Of a stretch of 64,000 nucleotides of DNA, positions 43,013 through 52,239 are shown one piece after another. The DNA is from Paraburkholderia tropica (lineage in GTDB: Bacteria; Pseudomonadota; Gammaproteobacteria; Burkholderiales; Burkholderiaceae): NCBI RefSeq assembly GCF_914484835.1, contig NZ_CAJZAR010000032.1:62001-126000 (forward strand), written 5' to 3'. Each line of letters starts with the position of its first letter. Position 1 is the first letter of the stretch. The position numbers were made by a program, and so were the translations under genes. Below the pieces are notes generated by a model that was given only the letters and a program-made list of their open reading frames with translations, did not search any database and was not told where the DNA came from.

Positions 43013-44089
43013 TCATCCGAACAGACGCTCCACGCCCCAGGTAATCGCGAGGCCGCCGACCGTCAGCCAGACGTAGAGGATGAAACCCGTGGTCAGCGCA
43101 CGCGGACCGGCCTGGCGGATCTGCGAAAAGCGCGTTTCGATGCCGAGCGCCGTCATGGCCATGGTGAGTGCGAAGGTGTCGAGCGTGTTCAGCGTCGAGG
43201 TGGCCGCTTCGGGCAGCACGTGCAGCGAGTTCACGATCACCAGCGCGAGGAAGCCGAGCGCGAACCAGGGCACCGCGAGCTTGCGGGTGCCGTGCTGCGC
43301 ATCCTGCGCCTTGCCGGCTGCCTGGCGCGCCGAGCGGCTCAGCCACACGCCGAGCACGAGCAGCACCGGCACGAGCAGCATGACGCGCGTCATCTTGACG
43401 ATGGTGGCGATGTGCGTGGCCTCGGGGCTCACGTTGCTCGCCGCGCCGACGACCTGCGCAACTTCGTGAATCGTGCCGCCGAAGAACAGGCCCGCGCCGA
43501 CCGTATCGAGATGCAGCCAGCCCGCGCGGTAGAGCAGCGGATAGAGGAACATCGAGAGCGTGCCGAACAGCACCACGCTGCCCACGGCCATTGCGCTCTT
43601 GTGCGGCTTCGATTGCAGCGTCGACTCGAAGGCGAGCACGGCGGCCGCGCCGCAGATCGCGCTGCCCGCCGCCGTGAGAATGGCGGTGTCGCGGTCGAGC
43701 TTCATGACCTTCATGCCGACCCAGGTGCCGATCGCGAGCGTGCTCACGACGATCACAACCGATTCGACGAGCCCAGGCAGGCCCACCTGGGCGATTTCCT
43801 GGAGACTCACGCGCAGCCCGAAGAACGCCACGGCGATACGCAGCAGCTTACGCGCCGAGAAGTTGATGCCGGCGGCCCAGCTTTCCGGCATGCCGTCGCG
43901 CAGCGCGTTGCCGTAGATGGCCCCCGCGACGATGCCGACGATCAGCGGGCTCAAGCCCAGATTGGCGATGGCCGGCAGCGAGGCGACGCGCGTGACGGCG
44001 GCGGCGAACAGCGCGACGAACAACACGCCGTTCAGCTGGCCGCGTGTGGATGACGGTGAGTGTGCAAGCGTGGTCGATGGGGTGGACAT
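43013..44089 (-). CDS. yeiH: YeiH-family (UPF0324) putative exporter
   Basis: A 358-residue inner-membrane protein with about ten hydrophobic segments. GIVAGAIYGNALRDGMPESWAAGINFSARKLLRIAVAFFGLRVSLQEIAQVG in substance (about 50-100) is the UPF0324 signature, and AAGSAICGAAAVLAFESTL is also conserved. Annotated in relatives as a putative sulfate or sulfur-anion exporter; direct evidence is limited. Divergent from a YeiE-like LysR regulator, the same pairing as in enterobacteria, which supports the name. Confidence 0.9.
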   Translation of the reverse strand: MSTPSTTLAHSPSSTRGQLNGVLFVALFAAAVTRVASLPAIANLGLSPLIVGIVAGAIYGNALRDGMPESWAAGINFSARKLLRIAVAFFGLRVSLQEIAQVGLPGLVESVVIVVSTLAIGTWVGMKVMKLDRDTAILTAAGSAICGAAAVLAFESTLQSKPHKSAMAVGSVVLFGTLSMFLYPLLYRAGWLHLDTVGAGLFFGGTIHEVAQVVGAASNVSPEATHIATIVKMTRVMLLVPVLLVLGVWLSRSARQAAGKAQDAQHGTRKLAVPWFALGFLALVIVNSLHVLPEAATSTLNTLDTFALTMAMTALGIETRFSQIRQAGPRALTTGFILYVWLTVGGLAITWGVERLFG

Positions 44090-44125
44090 AATGGTTATCC
44101 AGGTCGGTATCGAGCGAATGCGCTA

Positions 44126-44147
44126 ATCCTAATTTAGATATAAGGAT
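44126..44147. promoter_or_regulatory. ATCCT-N12-AGGAT dyad between yeiH and its LysR gene
   Basis: In the AT-rich 113-base divergent spacer, ATCCT (44126-44130) and AGGAT (44143-44147) form a small dyad around an AT core. Candidate binding site for the adjacent LysR regulator. Confidence 0.3.
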
Positions 44148-44202
44148 ATGAAAAATCGTCATTTGCGAAGTAAAATATAGGTCAACCTTATAGATCGACG
44201 CC

Positions 44203-45168
44203 ATGACCCCGGAGCAACTGATAACGTTCGCCGCCGTCGCGGAGCACCGCAACATCAGCCGCGCGGCGCTCGCGCTGCATCTGTCGCAGCCCGCTGTGTC
44301 GGGGCAACTGCGGCTGTTGCAGGAGGAATTCGGCGAGCCGCTGTATCTGCGCGACGGCCGCGGCGTGCGCCTCACGCCCACCGGCGAGCAGCTCGCGGCC
44401 TACGCGGCGCGTCTGCGCGACACCTGGCGCGACGCCCAGACATTCCGCGACGCGCTGCGCGGGCTCGAACGCGGCACGCTGCGCATCGGCGCGAGCACCA
44501 CGCCCGCGAGCTACCGGCTGCCTTATCTGGTCGCGGCGTTCCATCGGCGCTATCCCGACGTCAAGCTCGAAACCGCGAGCGGCAATACCTCGGACGTGGT
44601 CGCCATGCTCGGCCAGATCGACATCGCGCTCGTGGAAGGGCCGGTGGGCGAGCAGTTGCCCGCCGACACCGCCGTGCATCCGTGGCACGAGGACGAAATC
44701 GTCGCTATCGCGCCGCGCGGGCATGCGCTGATCCAGCAACTCGGCGAAAGCGCTGGCGACGCGGCAAATGAGGTCGCCAACGAGAGTGCGCTGCGCTGCG
44801 CCCTGAACGCCTTCGGCGACTGGCCGCTGGTGCTGCGCGAGGACGGCTCGGGCGTGCGTCAACTGGTCGAGCGCGCGTTCGCGCGCGCGGCGGTGCCCAT
44901 GCGCGTCGCGCTCGAAATCGCGGGCGTGGAGGGCGTGAAGGAGGCGGTGCGCGCGGGCATGGGCATCGGCTTTGTCTCGGCGATGTCGATGCGCCACGAG
45001 GACGGCGCGCTGCGCCAGATCCGCATCGGTCCCGAACCGCTGGCGCGGCGATTTTCGATCCTCGTGCCGCACGCGGGCGCGGCGTCGCGGGTCGCGCAGC
45101 GCTTTCTCGAACTCTGCCTGCTCGACACACCCGACGACGGCAGCGCCGCCAGCCGGTTCCCGCCGTGA
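44203..45168 (+). CDS. LysR-family regulator (YeiE-like)
   Basis: A 321-residue regulator. Helix-turn-helix at MTPEQLITFAAVAEHRNISRAALALHLSQPAVSGQLRLLQEEFGEPLYLR in substance (1-50), then the effector domain. HPWHEDEIVAIAPRGHAL and REDGSGVRQLVERAF are typical of the CbbR/CysB/YeiE branch. Its gene is divergent from yeiH, so it probably activates that exporter. Terminator follows at 45229. Confidence 0.9.
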   Translation: MTPEQLITFAAVAEHRNISRAALALHLSQPAVSGQLRLLQEEFGEPLYLRDGRGVRLTPTGEQLAAYAARLRDTWRDAQTFRDALRGLERGTLRIGASTTPASYRLPYLVAAFHRRYPDVKLETASGNTSDVVAMLGQIDIALVEGPVGEQLPADTAVHPWHEDEIVAIAPRGHALIQQLGESAGDAANEVANESALRCALNAFGDWPLVLREDGSGVRQLVERAFARAAVPMRVALEIAGVEGVKEAVRAGMGIGFVSAMSMRHEDGALRQIRIGPEPLARRFSILVPHAGAASRVAQRFLELCLLDTPDDGSAASRFPP

Positions 45169-45228
45169 CTTAGGGGATTTCCACAATGGCGTCGCCTGGC
45201 GCCGCGGCGCACTATCCCGCCATCGATC

Positions 45229-45250
45229 AGGCGCTTCACGCGCCTTTTTT
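45229..45250 (+). terminator. Terminator after the YeiE-like gene
   Basis: AGGCGC - TTCAC - GCGCCT followed by TTTTT. It isolates the LysR gene from the 2-ketogluconate operon promoter directly downstream. Confidence 0.88.
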
Positions 45251-45260
45251 CGGGACCGGA

Positions 45261-45276
45261 TTGGAACCGGTTCCAA
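45261..45276. promoter_or_regulatory. PtxS-type operator upstream of kguE
   Basis: TTGGAACCGGTTCCAA is a perfect 16-bp palindrome 70 bases before kguE. It differs from the published Pseudomonas PtxS operator (TGAAACCGGTTTCA) at one position per half-site. The regulator gene itself closes the operon at 49672. Confidence 0.82.
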
Positions 45277-45345
45277 GATAATTAAAAAGGGGGCCTGATC
45301 ACGCAAAAAGCGCGATCCGGCCCACCCGGCAACAGGAAGACGACG

Positions 45346-46137
45346 ATGGCGGAAGTGGCAATTGTGGCGAGCGCATTCGGCGCGGGAGCGATCCGGCGTG
45401 ACGGACACGCGGCCTGGCTGGAGGTCGCGAAAGCGGGCGGGGCGCAGGCCTTCGAGGTGCGGCGCGAGTTGATGGACGACGCTGACGCGGGCCTCGACGC
45501 GCTGCGCACGCTCGGCACAGCGTTTGCGAATGCGCAGATGTGGCCCGTGTGGTCGACGCCCGATTCGCTCTACGCCGACGACGGCGCGCTCGACGAAGCC
45601 GCCTTGCGCGAGGCGCTCGCGTGCGGTCAGGCGCTCGGCGCGCGTTTCGTGAAGCTTCAACTCGGCGGATTCGTTAGCGACGCGCACGCGGCGCAGCTCG
45701 CCGCCGTCCTCGCGGAACCGCGCACGAATGAGGCCACAAACGCAACCGGCCTGCCGCGCGTGGTCGTCGAGAACGGCCAGCTCGAACAGGGCGGCCGCCT
45801 CGCGCAGTTCACCGGCCTGTTCCGCGCCTTGCGCGCGAGCGGCCACGACGGGCTGATCGGCATGACGTTCGATATCGGCAACTGGCAGTGGACCGGCGAA
45901 GCGCCGCTGATGGCCGCCGTGGCGCTCGCGCCGCACGTCGACTACATCCACTGCAAGGCCGTGCAGGGCGAGGGCGCGCGACGCTTTCCGTGCGCACCCG
46001 CCGCCGACGATCCGCTGTGCCGCGCCGCGCTCGCGCGCCTGCCGTCGGACGTGCCGCGCGGCATCGAGTTTCCGTTCGACGAGACGCGCCTCGCCGCCGA
46101 CGCCGCGCGCTACGTGAGTTGGCTCGGCGCGGCTTGA
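45346..46137 (+). CDS. kguE: KguE-like sugar-phosphate isomerase/epimerase (TIM barrel)
   Basis: A 263-residue TIM-barrel protein of the xylose-isomerase-like superfamily. KLQLGGFVSDAH, VVVENGQLEQGG and GMTFDIGNWQWTGEAPL carry acidic and His-type positions used for metal binding in the family, and YIHCKAVQGEG the later one. In Pseudomonas kguE is the first gene of the 2-ketogluconate operon, but its exact reaction is poorly defined. Here it has the same position. Start ATG has AGGAAG nine bases upstream. Confidence 0.85.
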   Translation: MAEVAIVASAFGAGAIRRDGHAAWLEVAKAGGAQAFEVRRELMDDADAGLDALRTLGTAFANAQMWPVWSTPDSLYADDGALDEAALREALACGQALGARFVKLQLGGFVSDAHAAQLAAVLAEPRTNEATNATGLPRVVVENGQLEQGGRLAQFTGLFRALRASGHDGLIGMTFDIGNWQWTGEAPLMAAVALAPHVDYIHCKAVQGEGARRFPCAPAADDPLCRAALARLPSDVPRGIEFPFDETRLAADAARYVSWLGAA

Positions 46138-46182
46138 AGCCGCCCGAACGGCCCGCATTCTCCCCATTCAGGAACGCATTCC

Positions 46183-47196
46183 ATGAACCACCCACTCGAT
46201 GTCATCACTTACGGCGAGGCGATGGCGATGTTCGTCGCCGCCGAAACCGGCCCGCTGCACGGCGTCGCGCAGTTCACGAAACGCGCGGCGGGCGCGGAAC
46301 TCAACGTGGCGACCGGCCTCGCGCGCCTCGGCTTCAAGGTGGGCTGGATGAGCCGCGTCGGCGACGATTCGTTCGGCCGCTTCGTGCGCGCGGTGCTCAC
46401 GCAGGAAGGCATCGACACGCAGTGCGTGGCCATCGATGAGCGCTTTCCCACCGGCTTCCAGCTCAAGTCGAAATGCGACGACGGCAGCGATCCGGCCGTC
46501 GAATATTTCCGTCGCGGTTCGGCGGCGAGCCATCTGTCGATCGGCGACTTCAAGCGCGGCTACGTGCTCGGCGCGCGCCATCTGCATCTGAGCGGCGTGG
46601 CGCCGGCGATTTCCTCGACGTCGCGCGAACTCGCGTTCCTGCTCGCGCGCGAGATGCGCGAAGCGGGCCGCACGATCAGCTTCGACCCGAACCTGCGCCC
46701 GACGCTCTGGGGCTCCGAAGCCGAAATGGTCGCGACGCTCAACGAACTCGCGCGCCTCGCCGACTGGGTGCTGCCGGGCGTCAACGAAGGCCGCATTCTC
46801 ACGGGCTCGGACGATCCGGCGCTGATCGCGCGTTTCTATCTGCAGCGCGGCGCGCGCGGCGTGGTCGTGAAGCTCGGCGCGGATGGCGCGTACTTCGAGA
46901 CCGCTGAAGGCGTCTACGGGCACGTGCCCGCGCGGCGGGTGGAGAAGGTCGTCGATACGGTCGGGGCCGGCGACGGCTTCGCGGTCGGCGTGGTGAGCGC
47001 GCTGCTCGAAGGCCGCCCGCTGCCCGAGGCGGTCGCGCGCGGCAACCGCCTCGGCGCGCTCGCGGTGCAGGTGATCGGCGACTCGGAAGGCTTGCCCACG
47101 CGTGAACAGCTCGATGCGCTCGAAGCCCGGGACGCGGAGCAGGCCACGCAAGCCTCAATGCCCGCAGCGCCCGCAACCCCGGCACACGCCGCGTAA
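46183..47196 (+). CDS. kguK: 2-Ketogluconate kinase (PfkB family)
   Basis: A 337-residue PfkB sugar kinase. N-terminal DVITYGEAMAMFVAAETGPL with the first sugar-binding Gly, GLARLGFKVGWMSRVGDDSFGRFV (PfkB signature 1, about 38-60), and DTVGAGDGFAVGVVSALL (signature 2 with catalytic Asp and anion hole, about 262-280). It resembles 2-keto-3-deoxygluconate kinases; in this operon it most likely phosphorylates 2-ketogluconate to the 6-phosphate. The C-terminal 25 residues are Ala/Gln-rich and not conserved. Confidence 0.88.
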   Translation: MNHPLDVITYGEAMAMFVAAETGPLHGVAQFTKRAAGAELNVATGLARLGFKVGWMSRVGDDSFGRFVRAVLTQEGIDTQCVAIDERFPTGFQLKSKCDDGSDPAVEYFRRGSAASHLSIGDFKRGYVLGARHLHLSGVAPAISSTSRELAFLLAREMREAGRTISFDPNLRPTLWGSEAEMVATLNELARLADWVLPGVNEGRILTGSDDPALIARFYLQRGARGVVVKLGADGAYFETAEGVYGHVPARRVEKVVDTVGAGDGFAVGVVSALLEGRPLPEAVARGNRLGALAVQVIGDSEGLPTREQLDALEARDAEQATQASMPAAPATPAHAA

Positions 47197-47323
47197 AACG
47201 GTCCGGCAACGAACCCGGGCAGGCAGCAACCGGGCGCGCCCGAAACCGCGCCCGGCATCCATCAGCCATGCATGGGACCGCACGAGGCGCACTCGCGCCC
47301 GATGCGATCAACAGGAGACATCG

Positions 47324-48607
47324 ATGACCTCAACCTCGCTTGCACCGCGCCGCTGGTGGGCGATCATGCCGATCGTATTCATCACGTACAGCCTCGCGTA
47401 TCTCGACCGCGCGAACTACGGCTTCGCGTCGGCGGCCGGCATCAATCGCGATCTGGGCATCAGCCCGGCGCTCTCGTCGCTGATCGGCGCGCTGTTCTTT
47501 CTCGGCTACTTTTTCTTCCAGATTCCGGGCGCGGTCTACGCCGAACGCCGCAGCGTGCGCAAGCTCGTGTTCGTGAGTCTCGTGCTGTGGGGCGGCTGCG
47601 CGGCGCTCACGGGCGTGGTCTCCAACATTCCCTCGCTGATGGCGATCCGCTTCGTGCTCGGCGTGGTCGAGGCCGCGGTAATGCCCGCGATGCTCATCTA
47701 CATCAGCAACTGGTTCACCCGCAGCGAACGCTCGCGCGCGAACACCTTTCTGATTCTCGGCAATCCGGTCACGGTGCTGTGGATGTCGGTGGTCTCGGGC
47801 TATCTTGTGCATGCGTTCGGCTGGCGCCACATGTTCATCGCGGAGGGCGTGCCCGCCGTGGTCTGGGCCGTGTGCTGGTGGCTGCTCGTGCGCGACAAGC
47901 CCGCCCAGGTGACGTGGCTTTCGAACGACGAAAAGCGCGCGCTCGACGCCGCCTTCCGCGCCGAACAGGCCGCCATCAAGCCGGTCAAGAATTACGCCGA
48001 AGCGTTCCGCACGCCCGCCGTCATGCTGCTCTCGGCGCAGTACTTCTGCTGGAGCATCGGCGTGTATGGTTTCGTGCTGTGGCTGCCGTCGATCGTGAAG
48101 AACGGCTCGTCGCTCGGCATGGTCGAAACGGGCTGGCTCTCGGCATTGCCGTATCTCGCTGCTACCATCGCGATGCTCGCCGCTTCATGGGCGTCGGACA
48201 AGCTCAACAATCGCCGCGCCTTCGTGTGGCCGTTCCTGCTGGTGGGCGCGCTGGCGTTCGCGCTCTCCTACGCGCTCGGCTCGACGCACTTCTGGTTCTC
48301 CTACGCGCTGCTGGTCGTGGCGGGCGCCGCGATGTACGCGCCGTATGGCCCGTTCTTCGCGATCGTGCCGGAACTGCTGCCGAAGAACGTCTCGGGCGGC
48401 GCGATGGCGCTGATCAACAGCATGGGCGCGCTCGGCTCGTTCGTGGGCTCGTACGTGGTCGGCTATCTGAATGGCGCGACGGGCTCGCCTGCGGCATCCT
48501 ATGCGTTCATGAGCGTGGCGCTGGTGGTCGCGGTGGGCCTCACGCTCGCCGTCAAGCCGCAGCGCGACGACGCGGGTGGCTATGCCGCGCCGCTGCATGG
48601 AAAATAA
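47324..48607 (+). CDS. kguT: 2-Ketogluconate transporter (MFS)
   Basis: A 427-residue major-facilitator permease with 12 predicted membrane helices. WWAIMPIVFITYSLAYLDRANYGFASAAG (helix 1 with the YLDRxNxG motif of the anion:cation/sugar-acid symporter branch) and RFVLGVVEAAVMPAMLIYISNWF (helix 4) place it with KguT and other sugar-acid transporters. A frame is open from 47102 inside kguK; the ATG at 47324 has AGGAGA before it and starts the conserved region. Imports 2-ketogluconate for kguK, by operon context. Confidence 0.9.
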   Translation: MTSTSLAPRRWWAIMPIVFITYSLAYLDRANYGFASAAGINRDLGISPALSSLIGALFFLGYFFFQIPGAVYAERRSVRKLVFVSLVLWGGCAALTGVVSNIPSLMAIRFVLGVVEAAVMPAMLIYISNWFTRSERSRANTFLILGNPVTVLWMSVVSGYLVHAFGWRHMFIAEGVPAVVWAVCWWLLVRDKPAQVTWLSNDEKRALDAAFRAEQAAIKPVKNYAEAFRTPAVMLLSAQYFCWSIGVYGFVLWLPSIVKNGSSLGMVETGWLSALPYLAATIAMLAASWASDKLNNRRAFVWPFLLVGALAFALSYALGSTHFWFSYALLVVAGAAMYAPYGPFFAIVPELLPKNVSGGAMALINSMGALGSFVGSYVVGYLNGATGSPAASYAFMSVALVVAVGLTLAVKPQRDDAGGYAAPLHGK

Positions 48608-48709
48608 CGCTTTCGTGATCTTCGCGACGATGTCCGCACGGGCGGGCATCGCCGTTATCACCGTCACACCGTCCTGACCGCATTGAAGCCTTCGAGAGAT
48701 AGCGCACTT

Positions 48710-49675
48710 ATGAAGCAAAAAATCGTTGCCTACAAAGCCCTGCCCGACGACGTCACCGCGTATCTGCGCGAGCACGCCGAAGTCGAATTCGTCGACGGCA
48801 ACAACGCCGAAGCGCTCGCCGCCGCGCTCAAGGACGCCGACGGCGCGATCGGCGCGAGCGTCAAAGTGACGCCCGCGATGCTCGACGGCACGCGCATCAA
48901 GGCGCTCTCGACGATTTCCGTGGGCTTCGACCAGTTCGACGTGGCCGATCTCACGCGACGCGGCATCGTGCTCGCGCACACGCCCGACGTGCTGACCGAA
49001 TCGACCGCCGACACCGTGTTCTCGCTGATCCTCGCGAGCGCGCGCCGCGTGGTCGAACTGGCCGACTGGGTGAAGGCGGGGCACTGGAAGGCCAGCATCG
49101 GCGCGCCGCAATTTGGCGTGGACGTGCAGGGCAAGACGCTCGGCATCGTCGGGCTCGGACGCATTGGCGGCGCGGTCGCGCGGCGCGCGGCGCTGGGTTT
49201 CAACATGAACGTGCTCTACACCAACCGCAGCCCGAACGAGACGGCCGAACGCGAGTACGGCGCACGCCGCGTCGAGCTGGACACGTTGCTCGCCGAGTCG
49301 GATTTCGTCTGCCTGCAAGTGCCGCTCACCGATGCCACGCGCCACATGATCGGCGCGGAGCAGTTCCGCAAGATGAAGAAAAGCGCGATCCTGATCAACG
49401 CCTCGCGCGGCGCGACCGTCGACGAAGCGGCGCTGATCGCCGCGCTCGAAGCGGGCACGATCCACGGCGCGGGTCTCGACGTGTTCGAGCAGGAACCGAT
49501 CGATCCGGCCTCGCCGCTGCTGCGCATGCCGAATGTGGTGGCTCTGCCGCATATCGGCTCGGCCACGCACGAAACGCGTCATGCGATGGCGCGCAACGCC
49601 GCCGAAAACCTCGTCGGCGCACTGGCGGGCACGCTGCGCAACAACATCGTCAATCGTGAGGTGCTCGCACGATGA
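48710..49675 (+). CDS. kguD: 2-Ketogluconate(-6-phosphate) reductase, D-2-hydroxyacid dehydrogenase family
   Basis: A 321-residue NAD(P)H-dependent reductase. Nucleotide motif GIVGLGRIGGAVARRAALGFNMNVLYTNRSP (about 148-178), with Asn-Arg after the second strand favouring NADPH. Catalytic residues: Arg in NASRGATVDEAAL, Glu in LDVFEQEP, His in LPHIGSATHETR. Family includes GhrB/TkrA glyoxylate and 2-ketogluconate reductases. In this operon it converts the keto acid or its 6-phosphate towards 6-phosphogluconate. Overlaps ptxS by four bases (ATGA). Confidence 0.9.
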   Translation: MKQKIVAYKALPDDVTAYLREHAEVEFVDGNNAEALAAALKDADGAIGASVKVTPAMLDGTRIKALSTISVGFDQFDVADLTRRGIVLAHTPDVLTESTADTVFSLILASARRVVELADWVKAGHWKASIGAPQFGVDVQGKTLGIVGLGRIGGAVARRAALGFNMNVLYTNRSPNETAEREYGARRVELDTLLAESDFVCLQVPLTDATRHMIGAEQFRKMKKSAILINASRGATVDEAALIAALEAGTIHGAGLDVFEQEPIDPASPLLRMPNVVALPHIGSATHETRHAMARNAAENLVGALAGTLRNNIVNREVLAR

Positions 49676-50757
49676 GCATCGGCGCGGGTGAGCCGCATCA
49701 GAACGCTCAGGGTGACGCTCAAGCCGGCGCGCCGCGCCGCGCGACGATCAGCGATGTCGCGCGCGAGGCGGGCACCGGCAAGACCAGCATCTCGCGCTAT
49801 CTGAACGGCGAGTTGTCGGTGCTGTCGCCCGATCTGCGCGCGCGCATCGAAGCGGCCATCGAGCGCCTCGATTATCGGCCCAACCAGATGGCGCGCGGCC
49901 TCAAGCGCGGCCGCAACCGTCTGCTCGGGCTGCTGCTCGCCGACCTCGCCAATCCGTATTCGGTCGAAGTGCTGCAAGGCGTGGAGTCGGCGTGTCACGC
50001 GCTCGGCTACATGCCGCTGATCTGCCACGCCGCCAACGAAGTCGACATGGAGCGGCGCTATCTGCAACTGCTCACGACGTATCGCGTGGAAGGCGTGATC
50101 GTGAACGCGCTCGGCGTGCGCGAGTCGATGCTCAAGCCGGTCGGCAGCGGCGGTATTCCCGCCGTGCTGGTGGACCGCACCGTCGACGGTCTGGACGCCG
50201 ATGTGGTCGGGCTCGACAATGCGGCGGCCGTGCGGCTCGGCGTCGAGCATCTGCTCGAACGCGGCTACGACGACCTCGTGTTCGTGGTGCAGCCGTTCGA
50301 GCACGTGAGTTCGCGGCGCGAGCGCGAAGCGGCGTTTCGCCACGCGACGCAGGCAGCGCGCCAGGACGGATTGCGGCACGCGACGCATGTGCTCGATCTG
50401 CGCGAGGAGGACACCGTCGCGCCCGCACTCGAAGCGCTCGACGCGCATCTGGCCGAGGCCGCGAAACGCGGCGCGCGCTGCGCGCTGTTCGCGGCGAACG
50501 CGCCGGTCGCGCTGCGCCTCGCGCTGCATCTGAAGGCGCGCTTCGGCGCCCAATGGCCGCAGCAAGTCGGGCTGATCGCCATCGACGACCCCGAATGGGC
50601 CGAACTCGCCGGCATCACGACGATCCGCCAGCCGACACGCGAGATCGGTTATCGCGCCGTCGAATTCCTGCACGAGCGCATCGAAGGCGCGGCGCCCGCC
50701 GCGCGCGCGGCGGCGTTTCCCGGCGAACTCGTCGTGCGGGCCTCGACGCTCGGCTGA
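49672..50757 (+). CDS. ptxS: LacI-family repressor PtxS (2-ketogluconate sensor)
   Basis: A 361-residue regulator. After a 20-residue leader the LacI helix-turn-helix is at RRATISDVAREAGTGKTSISRYLNGELSVLSPDLRARIEAAIERLDYRPNQMARGLK in substance (about 22-78), including the hinge helix that inserts into the operator. The periplasmic-binding-like domain follows (LLGLLLADLANPYSVEVLQGVESAC and on). It is the last gene of the kgu operon, four bases overlapping kguD. PtxS in Pseudomonas represses kgu genes and is released by 2-ketogluconate; the operator at 45261 fits. Confidence 0.88.
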   Translation: MSIGAGEPHQNAQGDAQAGAPRRATISDVAREAGTGKTSISRYLNGELSVLSPDLRARIEAAIERLDYRPNQMARGLKRGRNRLLGLLLADLANPYSVEVLQGVESACHALGYMPLICHAANEVDMERRYLQLLTTYRVEGVIVNALGVRESMLKPVGSGGIPAVLVDRTVDGLDADVVGLDNAAAVRLGVEHLLERGYDDLVFVVQPFEHVSSRREREAAFRHATQAARQDGLRHATHVLDLREEDTVAPALEALDAHLAEAAKRGARCALFAANAPVALRLALHLKARFGAQWPQQVGLIAIDDPEWAELAGITTIRQPTREIGYRAVEFLHERIEGAAPAARAAAFPGELVVRASTLG

Positions 50758-50915
50758 CACCGCCCGGCTGAACCGCCGCACCGCGCAGACAGCGGGGCGC
50801 GAGACGTGACGTGACACAGCGCGAGGCCGCAGCCGGGGCTGCGCGAGCCGCCCGATATCTGCGATGATTCGGGCTGCGGCGCGCGCCCGGCGCGCCGGAT
50901 GTCACAAGGAACCCC

Positions 50916-51722
50916 ATGCACGTAGATCCGGTCACGCTCGTCTGCCTGTCGCTCGCCACGCTGTTCGTCGCCGTTTTGCCCATTTCCGTCTATCGCCGGC
51001 TGCGCAAACCGTTCCGATTCGACTGGCGCGACACCATCACCGGCGTCGCGGTGTTCGCGTTTTTCGCGACCGTACTCGAACGCGGCCTCAACGACTTCGT
51101 GCTGCATCAGAACCCGGCCACGGCGCAGCTGCTCACCAGTCCGATCGCTTTCGTGCTGTACGGCGCGCTCGCGGCCGGCGTCTGCGAGGAAGTGGGGCGC
51201 TACGTCGCGATGCGCCTGCTAGCGCGGCGCGGCGGCCGTCTGCCCAACACGCCCGTCGACAGCACGGGCCTCGCCTACGGCATCGGCCACGGCGGCGCGG
51301 AAGCGTGGTTCGTCGGCGTGCTCGTGCAGCTGCAGTGGATCTTCTTCGCGGTGCTCGCGAACCGGGGCGAGCTCGACTCGCATCTGAGCAATCTGACGAT
51401 GGATTCGGTGCTGCGCGTGCATATGGTGCTCGCCACGCTGTCGCCGCTCCAGGCCGGCATTTTCGCGCTCGAACGCACGTCGGCGTTCGTGTTTCAGATC
51501 GGTCTGTCGGTGCTGATGTGGCGCGGCGTGCAGGCAGGGCGCAAGTCGATCCTGCCGCTCGCGATCGCGCTGCACACGCTGATCGACGTGCCCGCGGCGA
51601 TGTTCCAGGCGCGTCTCGTGCCGCTCGTCGCCGTGGATGCGCTCTATGCGGTCGTGGCGGTCGCGGTGGCCGTCGTGCTGTTCCGCCGCTGCGCGCCGGG
51701 ACGTCCCGCGCGCGCGGTCTGA
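50916..51722 (+). CDS. YhfC-family putative intramembrane metalloprotease
   Basis: A 268-residue polytopic inner-membrane protein with seven or so hydrophobic segments. EEVGRYVAMRLLARRGG (about 90-106) and GLAYGIGHGGAEAWFVGVL (about 117-135) carry the E-E-x3-R and H-x3-E pattern shared with CPBP-like intramembrane proteases. Substrate and role unknown. Start ATG has AAGGAA eight bases upstream. It is not in an operon with a recognisable target. Confidence 0.82.
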   Translation: MHVDPVTLVCLSLATLFVAVLPISVYRRLRKPFRFDWRDTITGVAVFAFFATVLERGLNDFVLHQNPATAQLLTSPIAFVLYGALAAGVCEEVGRYVAMRLLARRGGRLPNTPVDSTGLAYGIGHGGAEAWFVGVLVQLQWIFFAVLANRGELDSHLSNLTMDSVLRVHMVLATLSPLQAGIFALERTSAFVFQIGLSVLMWRGVQAGRKSILPLAIALHTLIDVPAAMFQARLVPLVAVDALYAVVAVAVAVVLFRRCAPGRPARAV

Positions 51723-51777
51723 TCCGCGGTCTGCTAGAGTCCTGCACCGCAGCGCTTTTTCACTTTATTGGCCAGCG

Positions 51778-52143
51778 ATGGAAGACTATCTGTTTGAATG
51801 CGCGAGTCCCGATTTCGAGGAACTCGCGCGCGTGATCGCCGATCTGTTCCCCGAGCAGACGCGCTTTAGCGAGCAGCCCGCCGACAACGGCGCGCCGCTG
51901 CTCGTCGTGCATTGGGTGGCGATGCGCATGGGCGCCGCCGCGCGCCGCATGACGCTTTCGGTTGCCATCGCGCCCGCCGCGCTCGCGCGTTACCGGGCGC
52001 TGCCGCCGCGTTTGCGCGGACGCAGCTTCGCGGTGCTGCGCGCCTACGTGGAAGCGACCATCGGCTCGCTCGAGGAGCAGCACGCGAAGGGCGAGGAAAC
52101 GCCGCGCGACGTGACGCTCGCGCTGGACGAAGAGTTTGCTTGA
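51778..52143 (+). CDS. DUF3022-type conserved protein
   Basis: A 121-residue cytosolic protein beginning MEDYLFECASPDFEELARVIADLFPEQTRFSEQPADN in substance, with a later PPRLRGRSFAVLRAYVEATIGSLEEQH. This matches a small family (DUF3022) that I associate with Burkholderia and relatives. No function known. A frame is open from 51637, but the ATG at 51778 starts the conserved region. Confidence 0.78.
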   Translation: MEDYLFECASPDFEELARVIADLFPEQTRFSEQPADNGAPLLVVHWVAMRMGAAARRMTLSVAIAPAALARYRALPPRLRGRSFAVLRAYVEATIGSLEEQHAKGEETPRDVTLALDEEFA

Positions 52144-52150
52144 GGGAGCG

Positions 52151-52172
52151 GGCGCCGGGGTTCCGGCGCCGC
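52151..52172 (+). terminator. Hairpin after the DUF3022 gene
   Basis: GGCGCCGG - GGTT - CCGGCGCC, followed by GCTTTG. The stem is strong and the T run short. Confidence 0.6.
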
Positions 52173-52239
52173 TTTGCAATGCATCGATTTTGATGCGCGT
52201 CGGGCGACGCGCTCAGCTAGCCGATCGGTTAGCCGATTC

